This document shows positions 37,854-46,629 of a stretch of DNA of 64,000 nucleotides, one piece after another (the stretch's first letter is position 1; the number at the start of each line of letters is the position of its first letter). The position numbers were made by a program, and so were the translations under genes. Source of the stretch: Rhodococcoides kyotonense. GTDB taxonomy: Bacteria > Actinomycetota > Actinomycetes > Mycobacteriales > Mycobacteriaceae. The stretch is taken from contig NZ_FZOW01000009.1 of assembly GCF_900188125.1 (NCBI RefSeq), forward strand, positions 124,001-188,000, written 5' to 3'. The notes under the pieces are model-generated. The model did no database searches, was not told where the DNA came from, and saw only the letters and a list, made by a program, of their open reading frames with translations.

Positions 37854-38721
37854 AGTCAGTTGTCCCAGTCCTTCAGCGGCACTACGCGAACATCGTCGAT
37901 CAGATGTGAAGAGGCCGCGCCGGTGGCACCCCCGACTAGCTCCTCAGAATGCCCGGTGCCGTCTCGATGAGCTGTCCATCGCGTCCAAAGGGGCCGGATC
38001 TGAGCGAAACCCGTTCTGGAGCACTGATTTCAACCCGCAGTCTCCGAGTCGGCTACGGATCCCTTTGGACTCGATAGCTACTTGACAGCGAAATACCCGA
38101 ATGAATTGGCTTCGTCGGCTCAGGTCCATCGGCTCATCCGGCGCTGATTTCCAACCTTCGCTGGGTCCACATGGACCGGACGATTCCCAGATTCCGACCC
38201 TGTGAAAAACGAGTAATGACACTCTCGCGGCACGCTCGATTTACGAATGTTCCAGACGAACCCACCCGAATCCCCCACCGATCACACGTCCATCACCGCG
38301 AAAAGCGATTGCGGTTGGTCAGTCTAAGGCGCCAATGACGCACACACGGTCGACCTCGTCGTGGCCATTTGCGATGAGTTCGACGAAACATGATTCCGGT
38401 ATCAGCGGCATCCGGGAGCGACGGTGCAACACCGGTGAGCATTACCTCGCGGAAGACCCAAACGATGTAGGTGGGCCCATGCCCTCGCCGAACTGAGCCA
38501 CCAACCTCGTCTGCTCGAAGCCAAACAGCCCGGAACACCGGCGAGGGAAACTCAACCCCACCATCGACCACTACAGCTATTCCACAGCCGGCACAGAAGT
38601 CGATGTCTACTGAAGCCTGGGCCAGCGCCACCGAATTTCCAATCGAACTCGCCCCACGCGCCAGGCGGACGTCATCACCACCGAACTCTCCACAGCGAGC
38701 CCGAAGACCGCCAGGCAGGTT
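37854..38721. other. About 870 bp without a recognisable gene
   Basis: Short open frames exist on both strands but none has a ribosome-binding site, family motif or convincing codon pattern. The block is less GC-rich than its neighbours and contains an inverted repeat (37983-38070) and two similar direct copies of GCACTGATTTCAACC / GCGCTGATTTCCAACC (about 38020 and 38140). A 112-codon minus-strand frame at 38293-38631 is the longest; it has no recognised domain. It could be a decayed gene, a small-RNA locus, or simple spacer between two catabolic operons. Confidence 0.5.
37983..38070. repeat. Inverted repeat in the gene-poor block
   Basis: GTCCAAAGGG at 37983-37992 and CCCTTTGGAC at 38061-38070 are perfect 10-bp inverted arms; a GGATC lies inside each arm on the loop side. 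Too widely spaced for a simple terminator. Possible RNA stem or mobile-element remnant. Confidence 0.5.
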
Positions 38722-39567
38722 CTAACGGGGAGCCGACTCGTCAACGACGCTGGCCCAGCGAGAGTGGGCCAGTTCAGACCACTGTTCCCGTCGTCGACGA
38801 AAGAGACTCGCCCCGTCGCGGCCAACCCACTCCGCGAGCAGTTCTTTGGGTAATTGCGGATCGAGTCGCATGAACCTCTGTTGCAGACTGATCAGCTCGA
38901 TGAACGCAAGCAGCACTTCGTCGTTGTCTCTCGGCTCAGACGCACCGTCCTGGTTCAGCAATTTTCGGTAGCTGGTGGCCAGTTCGGTGAGATCCCACGC
39001 CCGCTCGACGATCTCATGATTGTCGAGGCCCCCTGTTTGCACATTTCCGGCCATGATGAGTGACGTTTCGGACAAACCGAGTGAGGACACGAGTTCGCTC
39101 AGCTCGTGGACGCGTTCGACGTGCGGCGTCACCCACACGCCGGGAGTTGGGTTTCCCATTCCCAGCCACGACAAGCCACCGTTGAGTCGATTGCGCACTG
39201 TGCTCTTGCGCTGCGACACAGTGATTGTCAGAACCAACCACTGCTCGTCCCACGGCAAAGGACTGTCGAGGTACGCTTGCGAACGTGTGATGCCGTCGGC
39301 CGCAAGAGCGCGGCCGTGGTCAGCGAGGTGCCAGCGGACCCCACGTCCGATGCGTTCACGTTCGATCCACTTCGCCGTCGCCGCTCTCGAAAGTAATTGC
39401 CGTGCAGCATGATCCTCGATGCCCATGCCACCGAGAACCTTCATCAGAGCGGCAGTCCAGGCGCCTTCTTCCGAGTCATACAAGAACTCACCAATCACTG
39501 TCAGCAGCATCGACCGCGCGCTCGGCGGTGGCAGCGGCTGCTGAGCAAGTCGGTTGGACACGATCAA
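38722..39567 (-). CDS. PaaX-family transcriptional regulator
   Basis: 281 residues, the normal size for PaaX. The N-terminal winged helix (SARSMLLTVIGEFLYDSEEGAWTAALMKVLGGMGIEDHAARQLLSRAATAKWIERERIGRGVRWHL), the middle domain (YLDSPLPWDEQWLVLTITVSQRKSTVRNRLNGGLSWLGMGNPTPGVWVTPHVE), and the C-terminal PaaX_C (LLAFIELISLQQRFMRLDPQLPKELLAEWVG) are in order. PaaX represses phenylacetate genes and is released by phenylacetyl-CoA; this relative probably senses the CoA ester made by the ligase next to it. TTG 39567 is favoured because AGGAGGA lies 7 nt upstream (a GTG two codons later is the alternative). Last gene of the operon 43652-38722. Confidence 0.9.
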   Translation of the reverse strand: MIVSNRLAQQPLPPPSARSMLLTVIGEFLYDSEEGAWTAALMKVLGGMGIEDHAARQLLSRAATAKWIERERIGRGVRWHLADHGRALAADGITRSQAYLDSPLPWDEQWLVLTITVSQRKSTVRNRLNGGLSWLGMGNPTPGVWVTPHVERVHELSELVSSLGLSETSLIMAGNVQTGGLDNHEIVERAWDLTELATSYRKLLNQDGASEPRDNDEVLLAFIELISLQQRFMRLDPQLPKELLAEWVGRDGASLFRRRREQWSELAHSRWASVVDESAPR

Positions 39568-39578
39568 GTTCTCTCCTC

Positions 39579-41405
39579 CTACGGCGTCGTCACGAATCTA
39601 CTCACTTCGACCCTCGCGAAGAACTCGTAGGAACTCAATTTGTCCTGCAGCGACTCCAGATCGACGCGGGATGCGCTCTCCGGCGTCAGAGTGACTGTGA
39701 CCTCGCGACGGAGTCCTGTGTCGTCGAGCGCGATCTCGCAGTCGACGCGTGCGCGGCTGGACCCGGAAACCACCTGACGCACTTCGTCTTGCAGCGCGAG
39801 AGTGCGCAAAGCTGGCTTCGATATCTTGCCCACTGGCGTCAACGGCAGACGATCGAGGACCGTGACCTGGACGGGGGCAGCAGCCCTCTCCTGTACGTGC
39901 TCGCGGCAGAACTCCAGCAGCTCCTGCGGCTCGGCAACCGCACCGAACTTGAGCTGAACGTACGCCACCGGCATCTCTCCCTTCGTCTGATCCGGTCTGC
40001 CGACCGCTGCAACCACCTCGACAGCTGGATGCGCGCCGAGCGCTTCTTCGATGTCGCGCGGGTCGATGTTGTGTCCGCCGCGGATGATGAGGTCCTTGCT
40101 GCGTCCGGACACCCAGACGTATCCGTCGGCGTCGACGGTGCCGAGGTCTCCGGTCCGTCCCCAGTCACCGCCGCCAGGCACACTCGCCACGAAGAACCCC
40201 TCATTCAGGTGCGCGTCGAGGTATCCGGGGCTGACAGTCGGGCCGCCGACGAGCAGTTCGCCGTGTTGACCGGGCTCGCAGTCACGGATCCACTCGCCGT
40301 CGGCGTCCAGAACTACAGCTCTGACGCGCGAATGCGGCAGTGCCCTTCCTGCCGAACCCACTCGGGGCGTGGCGTCGTCGTTCGGGTGCCCGGTGATGGT
40401 GCCGTGAAACTCTGTGCCACCCCAGCATTCACGCAACCAGACTCCGAACCGTGAGTGAAATGCTCTGATGAGAGCGGTGGACACCGTGCTTCCACCCACG
40501 TTGAAGTCCGTCAGGGTCGTAGCCGCCGACGGCACTGACTCGGCATTGAGGATTGCGAAAGCTGTTGTCGGAGTGGCCATGGTCGACGTCATACGGTAAC
40601 GCTCGACGATCGCCCAAAAATGCTCCACCACTTCTTGCGAGCGGAACCCACCCGAGGTGAGGGTGAGCAGCGTCTGTCCGTAGACGACCGAACGCAACGC
40701 GAGAGCGATGCTCCCCCCGCAATGGAAGTTCGGCATGCCATGGCCTATGACGGTGTCTTCCTCGCATCCCATCAACGCACCGACGTTCCATGCGATGGCA
40801 AGTTGACCGCGTTGCGACATTCGCACCAGTTTGGGTGCGCCAGTCGTGCCGCCAGTCGGCATGACCATCGCGTCCCTTTCCGCGTCGTCGAGGAAGTCGA
40901 CGACGCGGCGGCCTCTGTGAGATGTCAGCGCAGTGGAGAACGTACTGGTGTCGTCGCCGACGAGGAGTACGTCGGTCAGCGTTGGGACGTCGTCGAGCAC
41001 GGCAGACACGTCCACGCCGCGTTCGAGCAGGATGTCGGCCGTCGTAACCAGCACCGTGGCATGAGTGCGTCTGAGGATGTTGAGAAGCGAGGCGAGTTCG
41101 AGAAATGGGTTCAGCGGAACGGCGACGCCGACTCGTTGAGCACCCCACGTCGCGTACAGCCCTTCCGGCACCATCGGCACCATGACCGCGACAACGCTGG
41201 GCGCGCCCGCGGCCCGGTCGAGAAACACCGCCGCCGATGCATCGACCGCAGTTGCCAGCTCGGAATAGGTGACCTCCCGGACAGGCGTCATGAAGTCCGG
41301 TGCTTCGAGGTGAATGATCGCGCTCTTGTCGGGATGACGTCGGGCAGATTCAGCGAGGGACGCCCGGATCGTCGCACCGGGTAGAAGTGCCTCGTGACCG
41401 CGCAT
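39579..41405 (-). CDS. AMP-forming acyl-CoA synthetase (CoA ligase)
   Basis: 608 residues of the ANL family. P-loop MPTGGTTGAPKLVRMSQ, A5 ECWGGTEFHGTITGHP, A7 WGRTGDLGTVDADGYVWVSGRSKDLIIRGGHNIDPRDIEEALGAHPAV, and the C-terminal Lys region LPLTPVGKISKPALR. The last ~50 residues after the ligase domain (EVRQVVSGSSRARVDCEIALDDTGLRREVTVTLTPESASR) are an extra beta-rich extension not usual in this family. ATG 41405 has GAGGACGTGGAG ahead; an upstream GTG (41471) is possible. Lies between the SDR-like gene and paaX, so the CoA ester it makes may be PaaX's effector. Confidence 0.9.
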   Translation of the reverse strand: MRGHEALLPGATIRASLAESARRHPDKSAIIHLEAPDFMTPVREVTYSELATAVDASAAVFLDRAAGAPSVVAVMVPMVPEGLYATWGAQRVGVAVPLNPFLELASLLNILRRTHATVLVTTADILLERGVDVSAVLDDVPTLTDVLLVGDDTSTFSTALTSHRGRRVVDFLDDAERDAMVMPTGGTTGAPKLVRMSQRGQLAIAWNVGALMGCEEDTVIGHGMPNFHCGGSIALALRSVVYGQTLLTLTSGGFRSQEVVEHFWAIVERYRMTSTMATPTTAFAILNAESVPSAATTLTDFNVGGSTVSTALIRAFHSRFGVWLRECWGGTEFHGTITGHPNDDATPRVGSAGRALPHSRVRAVVLDADGEWIRDCEPGQHGELLVGGPTVSPGYLDAHLNEGFFVASVPGGGDWGRTGDLGTVDADGYVWVSGRSKDLIIRGGHNIDPRDIEEALGAHPAVEVVAAVGRPDQTKGEMPVAYVQLKFGAVAEPQELLEFCREHVQERAAAPVQVTVLDRLPLTPVGKISKPALRTLALQDEVRQVVSGSSRARVDCEIALDDTGLRREVTVTLTPESASRVDLESLQDKLSSYEFFARVEVSRFVTTP

Positions 41406-41472
41406 CTCCACGTCCTCGATGTCGCCGCGCGACCGAACACGCTTGCGTACCAAACGTCCGTGCACGCTCACG

Positions 41473-42288
41473 TCAGACAACTGAGATACCACCGTTCACG
41501 CTGATCACCTGTCCCGTTATTCTGCGCGACAGAGGTGAAGCAAGGAAGAGAATCGCATCAGCCAGATCTTCCGGTTCGGTCAGTCCCAGCTGAGCCTGCG
41601 AAACGATCTTGTCGAAAATCTTCCTGCTGAACTCGGCACTCATCGCACGGTCGTACGATCCAGTGTTGACGATGAGCGACGGCGTGAGCACGTTGACGCG
41701 TACCCCGTATCTCTTCGCCTCTACTGCGAGGGTTTGCGAGAACGTCACGATGGCAGCCATCGCGGCGCCGATTCCGGTCTCACCGGGAGTCGGGACCTTG
41801 GCCGCGTCGGAGGCGATGGTGACGATCGCACCTACACGTTGTTCACGCATCACGGGAACGACCGCTCTGCTCATCAAGATCGGCCCGACGGCCTGCTGCA
41901 CGAGGATGTCCACCAGCTTGTCTGCCGGAATGTCATGTAACAACGTCGGTTGATACTGCGCGACAGTCGAATTGACCAAAACATCAACTCTTCCCATGTG
42001 CTCGTGCGCTTGTCGGACTACGTCGTCGGCCGCCCCGACTTCGTTGACGTCCGCTGCGACGAACAGCGCATCGCATTCAGGGTTGGTTTCGGCGAGACTC
42101 GCGAGCGCTTCTTTGCCGCGCTGCTCGTTTCGACCTACCAACACCTGCTTCTCGGCCCCTGCGTTGGCGAAGTACCTGGCCGTCGCGAGGCCCACTCCCG
42201 ATGTCCCACCGGCGATGACGATGCCGGAACCGGAGAAATCGTAGCCTCGATGCTGCGAGGGCTGTGGCGTCGTGGATGCGTGTGTCAC
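41473..42288 (-). CDS. SDR-fold protein lacking the catalytic Tyr-Lys pair
   Basis: 271 residues. The Rossmann cofactor motif IVIAGGTSGVGLATARYF is intact, and LVNSTVAQYQ occupies the NNAG position but is altered (NSTV). Where SDR enzymes carry YxxxK, this sequence reads TGIGAAMAAI: Ile (about 173) in place of Tyr and Met (about 177) in place of Lys; the catalytic Ser is kept (VTIASDAAKV). So it probably cannot do normal hydride-transfer chemistry. It may be a binding or regulatory subunit, use different chemistry (hydratase, lyase or dehydratase-like SDR), or be decaying. GTG 42288 overlaps the transporter stop (GTGA), so it is still under translational control. Confidence 0.85.
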   Translation of the reverse strand: MTHASTTPQPSQHRGYDFSGSGIVIAGGTSGVGLATARYFANAGAEKQVLVGRNEQRGKEALASLAETNPECDALFVAADVNEVGAADDVVRQAHEHMGRVDVLVNSTVAQYQPTLLHDIPADKLVDILVQQAVGPILMSRAVVPVMREQRVGAIVTIASDAAKVPTPGETGIGAAMAAIVTFSQTLAVEAKRYGVRVNVLTPSLIVNTGSYDRAMSAEFSRKIFDKIVSQAQLGLTEPEDLADAILFLASPLSRRITGQVISVNGGISVV

Positions 42289-43652
42289 TGCGCACTGCTC
42301 GTTTCATTATTCGTTGCGGGCGATGCCGGATCAACGGTCGAATCATCCTGGGGCTTATGTATTTTGACGATGCACACAGCACTGAAGGCACCGACGGCAC
42401 ACAGTGCAAGACATAGTGCACAGACGGTCCAGATGCCGCCAGCTGTGGGTTCGAGTGCCGTCGCGACCAGTGGCGCAAAGCCAGCCAACAGCGCGGCGAG
42501 CTGCATTCCGAAGGATCCTGCGGTGTACCGGACCGCGGGAGGCAGACTCTCGACGACGAAGGCAGGAAAAATTCCGTTTACGACCGCGTGACCGAAGCCT
42601 GCGACGAGGACCAGCGAAACGAAGATCAGGGTGAGGTTGCCGACGTCGAGCATCGCGAAGTACACAAACAGCAGCGTGGCCTCGCTCAGAAGCCCGAAGA
42701 CGATGAGACGGCTGCGACTGATTCGATCGGACAACGACCCCCACACCGGGTTCATCAGAACAACAACCAGCGTGGCCGCAGAGATGACCCACAGCATGCT
42801 CGTACGCGGGATTTCGGAGTGGTTGACGGCGTAACTCAAGCTGTAGACCGTGATGACGTACCAGATGGACATCATCCCGGCCATGATGAAGGTGATGCCG
42901 AGGATGGTCATCGGATGCTGCGACAACGCGTCGCGAATCGGGTTGTGCTCGACCGTCGTCGATGCACGGTCGCGCTGGCTCTGCTTGAAGTCGGGGGTTT
43001 CGTCCAGACCGCGGCGGATCAGCATGCCGACCAGAACGATGACGGCGCTGAGCAGGAACGGAAGTCGCCAACCCCACGAGTTGAACGCCTCGTCGGGCAT
43101 GAGCGCGACGATCGCGAACACGATGGTCGCAAGCACAGTTCCGGCCTGAGCACCAGCGGTGGAGAAGCTACCGTAGAAACCGCGCTTGTTCCGCGGCGCA
43201 TGCTCGACCGAGATCAGTACAGCCCCACCCAGCTCACCGCCTACGGCGAGGCCCTGCAGAACACGAAGAACGACCAGCAGGATTGGGGCGAAAGCTCCGA
43301 TCGTGTCGTACGTGGGCAACAACCCGATGCACACCGTGGCTACGCCCATCACCGAGATAGTGAGGAGCACTGCGGTGCGACGGCCATACTTGTCCCCCAC
43401 ATAACCGAAGAGCAGACCACCGAGCGGACGAGCCACATAGCCGGCAGCGAATGTCGCAAAAGAAAGTAGCAACGCGACATGCGTGCTGACGTCGCGAAAA
43501 AACAGATTGCCGAAGACCAGAGCTGCTGCCGTTCCATAAGCGACCAAGTCGTAGTACTCGATCGCAGATCCAGAGAACGCTGCGACCGCTGCACGCCTGG
43601 AGGTGGTTTTCGAGGGGGCGTCGGCGGTATCGGGAGGCGGGGACAAGGACAT
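42285..43652 (-). CDS. MFS transporter, metabolite:H+ symporter (MHS) type
   Basis: 455 residues with about 12 helices. The N-terminus (AAVAAFSGSAIEYYDLVAYGTAAALVFGNLFF) and the loop GGLLFGYVGDKYGRRTAVLLTISVMGVATVCIGLLPTYDTIG are diagnostic of the MHS group (citrate, proline/betaine, shikimate, aromatic-acid carriers). RVLQGLAVGGELGGAVLISVEHAPRNKRG is the family-specific helix 4-5. It would import the acid activated by the CoA ligase two genes downstream. ATG 43652 has AGGAGAAG 4 nt upstream. First gene of a minus-strand operon, divergent from the dehydratase genes. Confidence 0.92.
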   Translation of the reverse strand: MSLSPPPDTADAPSKTTSRRAAVAAFSGSAIEYYDLVAYGTAAALVFGNLFFRDVSTHVALLLSFATFAAGYVARPLGGLLFGYVGDKYGRRTAVLLTISVMGVATVCIGLLPTYDTIGAFAPILLVVLRVLQGLAVGGELGGAVLISVEHAPRNKRGFYGSFSTAGAQAGTVLATIVFAIVALMPDEAFNSWGWRLPFLLSAVIVLVGMLIRRGLDETPDFKQSQRDRASTTVEHNPIRDALSQHPMTILGITFIMAGMMSIWYVITVYSLSYAVNHSEIPRTSMLWVISAATLVVVLMNPVWGSLSDRISRSRLIVFGLLSEATLLFVYFAMLDVGNLTLIFVSLVLVAGFGHAVVNGIFPAFVVESLPPAVRYTAGSFGMQLAALLAGFAPLVATALEPTAGGIWTVCALCLALCAVGAFSAVCIVKIHKPQDDSTVDPASPATNNETSSAQ

Positions 43653-44100
43653 ATCTTCTCCTGTGCTCGTTGCGAGGGGGCTGGTGGATGAGGAAGGGGG
43701 GCCGCGGCCAAAGGAGAGGCCGTGGTATCGCACGGAGTTCGCCACGATTGGTACGACCATAGATTGTGATGCACATCTCGTCAAGGAAAGTTTTGGGGTC
43801 AACGTCCCGAATATCACTGCGCAACAATATAGTTCGACACACGGCCATGTCGCCCCCCCGTTCGAGCGTGCACAAGAGATCCACCTTTCCGTGTCACCAG
43901 TGGAGTCCGTACGAACCCGTCGTGCGCGAGCGCCGAGCTGAAGACTACTCCCTCCAGCTGCAACGTTGTACATTTTTTCGAACCAATTATTGCAATCTGT
44001 GCAACTTGGGCGCATGATCGCTGGAGTCGGGCACGTCACAGCCGAGAACGCGCTCCGACGCCACCTTCACGACGCCCCCGAGAAGAACAGGCGAGGATCC
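43653..44100. other. 448-bp divergent promoter region
   Basis: Separates the MHS transporter/ligase/PaaX operon (minus) from the dehydratase operon (plus). No gene is seen. The right half is AT-rich around 43970-44000 and carries the repeats annotated at 43961-44005. A GC-rich run GGCCGCGGCC near 43700 could form a hairpin in the transporter leader. Confidence 0.6.
43961..44005. promoter_or_regulatory. Candidate PaaX-type operator/promoter
   Basis: An 8-bp palindrome CAACGTTG (43961-43968) and a half-site GTTGTACA (43965-43972) face a nearly complementary TGTGCAAC (43998-44005). TTGCA-ATCTG-TGCAA (43990-44004) is a second inverted repeat. The AT-rich stretch between them would suit a -10 region. 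Linked to PaaX by position only. Confidence 0.45.
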
Positions 44101-45264
44101 ATGCCGTCGACGATCACACAGGCAATGCGCACGATGAAGGCCGCAGCCGACAACCCGAACGATTATGTCGCACACTGGAAACGACGAACCGGGCGTAAAT
44201 CCCTCGGAGTGTTTCCGATGAATTTTCCTGCCGAACTGGCGCATGCCGTCGGAGTGCTGCCCGTGGTCATCCAGGAGGACCGCGAGCCCATCACCGTGGG
44301 CCGAAACCTGTTGGGCGATTTCAATTGTGGCTACACCAGAAGTGTCGCGGACCAAGCAGCACTCGGTCGACTCGACGTCTACGACGGCTTCTTCCACGCC
44401 GACCACTGCATTCAGCTCCTCGGAGCTGTCGACGTCGTCCGCGAGGACGAGGGGGACAAGCCCGTCTACTTCGGTCAATTGATGTCGTCGCTGAGCGACG
44501 ACTGGGCGTTCCCGCAGGTACTGAGCAAGATGGCCGACTTTCGCCGCGAACTCGAGGCTTTCGCCGACGTCCGTATCAGCGACTCCGACGTGGCACGCAG
44601 CATCGCCGTCTTCGATACCAACCGTCGTGCGATGAGAGAGGTCTTCGAGAGCAGGCGCTCCGGCGACGCCGCACTGTCGCCGTCGGAGATACAGATACTC
44701 GTCAAGTCCAGCATGGTCATGGACAAGGAGGAGCACACGGAACTGCTGCGCGAGGTCATCGAGAACTCGAACCCGGTGCCCCGCGACGGACGAATTCGAG
44801 TTCACCTGTCGGGGCACTTCTGCCACGCACCCAAGCCAGAACTTCTCGACGTCATAGAAGAATGCGGCGCCATCGTCGTCGACGACGATCTTTTCCACGG
44901 AACCCGTTACGTATCAACGGATATCGGTCCTTTCGATAGCCCGATGGAGGCACTTGCATCGGTGTACCTGCGGCGCAACACTGCAGTACCGTGCCCGACG
45001 CGGGTCCAGCACGAGGTCGACTGGGATGGCTTCCTCGTCGATTCGGTCCGAGAGAGCGGCGCGCAGGGCGTCATCGTGTTGATGGCGAAGTTCTGCGAAC
45101 CTCACATGCTGTTCTATCCAGAGCTGCGTAAGGCGCTGGGCTCGCACTCGATTCCCTTGTTGCTCATAGAGACTGAACACGAGGGTTTGCCGATGGAATC
45201 GATCAGAACCCGTGTCGAAGCAATGGTCGAGAAGATTCGGCGCAAGCATCTGTCGGCTGTCTGA
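44101..45264 (+). CDS. 2-Hydroxyacyl-CoA dehydratase/benzoyl-CoA reductase subunit (HgdB/BcrC-like)
   Basis: 387 residues. The family pattern is complete: GVFPMNFPAELAHAVGVLPVVIQ near 36-58, a CGYTRS segment (Cys76), HADHC (Cys103), the mid-domain RIRVHLSGHFCHAPKPELLDVIEECGAIVVDDDLFHGTR, and the C-terminal VIVLMAKFCEPHMLFYPELRKALGSHSIPLLLIETEHEG (Cys332). Cys76, Cys103 and Cys332 are at the positions that bind a [4Fe-4S] cluster in this family. With its partner it performs radical (ketyl) dehydration or two-electron ring reduction of an acyl-CoA. It starts at ATG 44101 with GAGG just ahead; it is divergent from the PaaX operon. Confidence 0.88.
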   Translation: MPSTITQAMRTMKAAADNPNDYVAHWKRRTGRKSLGVFPMNFPAELAHAVGVLPVVIQEDREPITVGRNLLGDFNCGYTRSVADQAALGRLDVYDGFFHADHCIQLLGAVDVVREDEGDKPVYFGQLMSSLSDDWAFPQVLSKMADFRRELEAFADVRISDSDVARSIAVFDTNRRAMREVFESRRSGDAALSPSEIQILVKSSMVMDKEEHTELLREVIENSNPVPRDGRIRVHLSGHFCHAPKPELLDVIEECGAIVVDDDLFHGTRYVSTDIGPFDSPMEALASVYLRRNTAVPCPTRVQHEVDWDGFLVDSVRESGAQGVIVLMAKFCEPHMLFYPELRKALGSHSIPLLLIETEHEGLPMESIRTRVEAMVEKIRRKHLSAV

Positions 45265-45297
45265 CCCCCAACTCGAAGATCTTCGGAGGAAACAACT

Positions 45298-46623
45298 GTG
45301 TCTGCACCCACGATCAGCAACGCGAACAAGATCGTCATCCCGACGGCCACCAACATGGTCGGCGACTACTGGGAAAACCTGTTCACCGCGGAAGAACGCG
45401 GCAAGCAGGTGGTCTGGTACAACGGCTCGGCCGTCAACCCGATCTTCCAGGCAGCCGGCCTGGAATGGTGCCATGGGGAGGCCTTCTCTGCACGGCTGGC
45501 CGCGCAGCAGCTCGAGAAGCCCGCCCAGCTCGCGGGTGAGGAGTACGGCTACATCGGAGAGCTCTGCTCCTATGCGCGCACGCACCTCGGGTGCGCAGTG
45601 CTCACCGAGCAGGCGAGGTCAGAGGACGAGAACGGCATTGTCGGACTCGTGGACCAGCAGCAGCTCGCGTCGCGTCTTCCCGCACCCGATTTCTTCGTCA
45701 ACGCATACGCCGGATGCAGTACCGGCCAGCAGTGGGACGAAATCTCGTATCGCGTCTTCGGCAAGGAGGTGCCGATCTTCAACGTCTCCATCCCCTTCCT
45801 ACCGAGCAACAAACCCGACGCCGGGTACCTCCGCGGCGAGGAGTGGGTGCAGGCGTCTCAGTACGTCGCCGATCAGCTACACAAACTGATCGCTTTCCTG
45901 GAAGCGATGACGGGGCGGCCTTTCGATTGGGATGCTCTGCGGCAGAACATGTTTTACATCAAGCGCGCTTCGGAGCTTCGTAGGGAGGCAATGGCGCTGT
46001 GCCGGGCAGCCCCGACTCCAGCTACCTACTGGGACTGGATCGCCAGCATCGCGCACATCAACTTCATGCCTGCCGGACCGGAATTGGTCCAGTACTTCGC
46101 CGACGTCAAAGCCGAAGTGCAGCGCCGACTGGACAATTCGATTCCCGGTGTCCGCAACGAGCGCTACCGGTTGTACTTCGACGGAATCATGAACTGGAAC
46201 AAGCTCGGATGGCTCTCACGCAAATTCGCCGACGCCGATGTCGCGGTGGTCTGCGGACGCTACACGCACAATGCGTTCTGGCAGGAGCCCCACCTGATCG
46301 ACACCGAGGACCCAATTCTCGGTATGGCGCAGCACTATCTGCTTTGCCCTACCAACCACGGCGTCAAGACGCTGAAGCATCTGACCAACCGTGACTGCGA
46401 GGACTACGGCATCGACGGGATCGTATTTCACGCGTCGCGAACATGCCGTGCATTCACCAATCCTCAGCACCTGCTTGCCAAGTCCGCGCAGAAGGAGCTC
46501 GGCATTCCCTCGATGTTCTTCGAGGGCGACGTCGCCGACGCGTCCTTCTACAAGGACGAGATTCTCGAAAGTCGTCTGACCGCGATGCTCGAAGGCATCG
46601 ATGTCCGTCGCAGCCGGGTCTGA
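45298..46623 (+). CDS. 2-Hydroxyacyl-CoA dehydratase/benzoyl-CoA reductase subunit (HgdA/BcrB-like)
   Basis: 441 residues. Cluster ligands appear at Cys90 (IGELCSYARTHLG), Cys140 (VNAYAGCSTGQQWD) and Cys383 (FHASRTCRAFTNPQ), the three-Cys pattern of this family. WDWIASIAHINFMPAGPELVQYF and GIPSMFFEGDVADASFYKDEILESRLTAMLEG are family regions; the latter resembles the C-terminal helix with the acidic GDxxD pattern. GGAGGAAACAACT precedes GTG 45298. It follows the first subunit by 33 nt and pairs with it as an alpha-beta dimer. Confidence 0.88.
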   Translation: MSAPTISNANKIVIPTATNMVGDYWENLFTAEERGKQVVWYNGSAVNPIFQAAGLEWCHGEAFSARLAAQQLEKPAQLAGEEYGYIGELCSYARTHLGCAVLTEQARSEDENGIVGLVDQQQLASRLPAPDFFVNAYAGCSTGQQWDEISYRVFGKEVPIFNVSIPFLPSNKPDAGYLRGEEWVQASQYVADQLHKLIAFLEAMTGRPFDWDALRQNMFYIKRASELRREAMALCRAAPTPATYWDWIASIAHINFMPAGPELVQYFADVKAEVQRRLDNSIPGVRNERYRLYFDGIMNWNKLGWLSRKFADADVAVVCGRYTHNAFWQEPHLIDTEDPILGMAQHYLLCPTNHGVKTLKHLTNRDCEDYGIDGIVFHASRTCRAFTNPQHLLAKSAQKELGIPSMFFEGDVADASFYKDEILESRLTAMLEGIDVRRSRV

Positions 46624-46629
46624 TTTCCG

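Noticed and set aside
38293..38631. A 112-codon minus-strand frame in the gene-poor block
   Set aside because: No motif, no ribosome-binding site, and composition unlike neighbouring genes.
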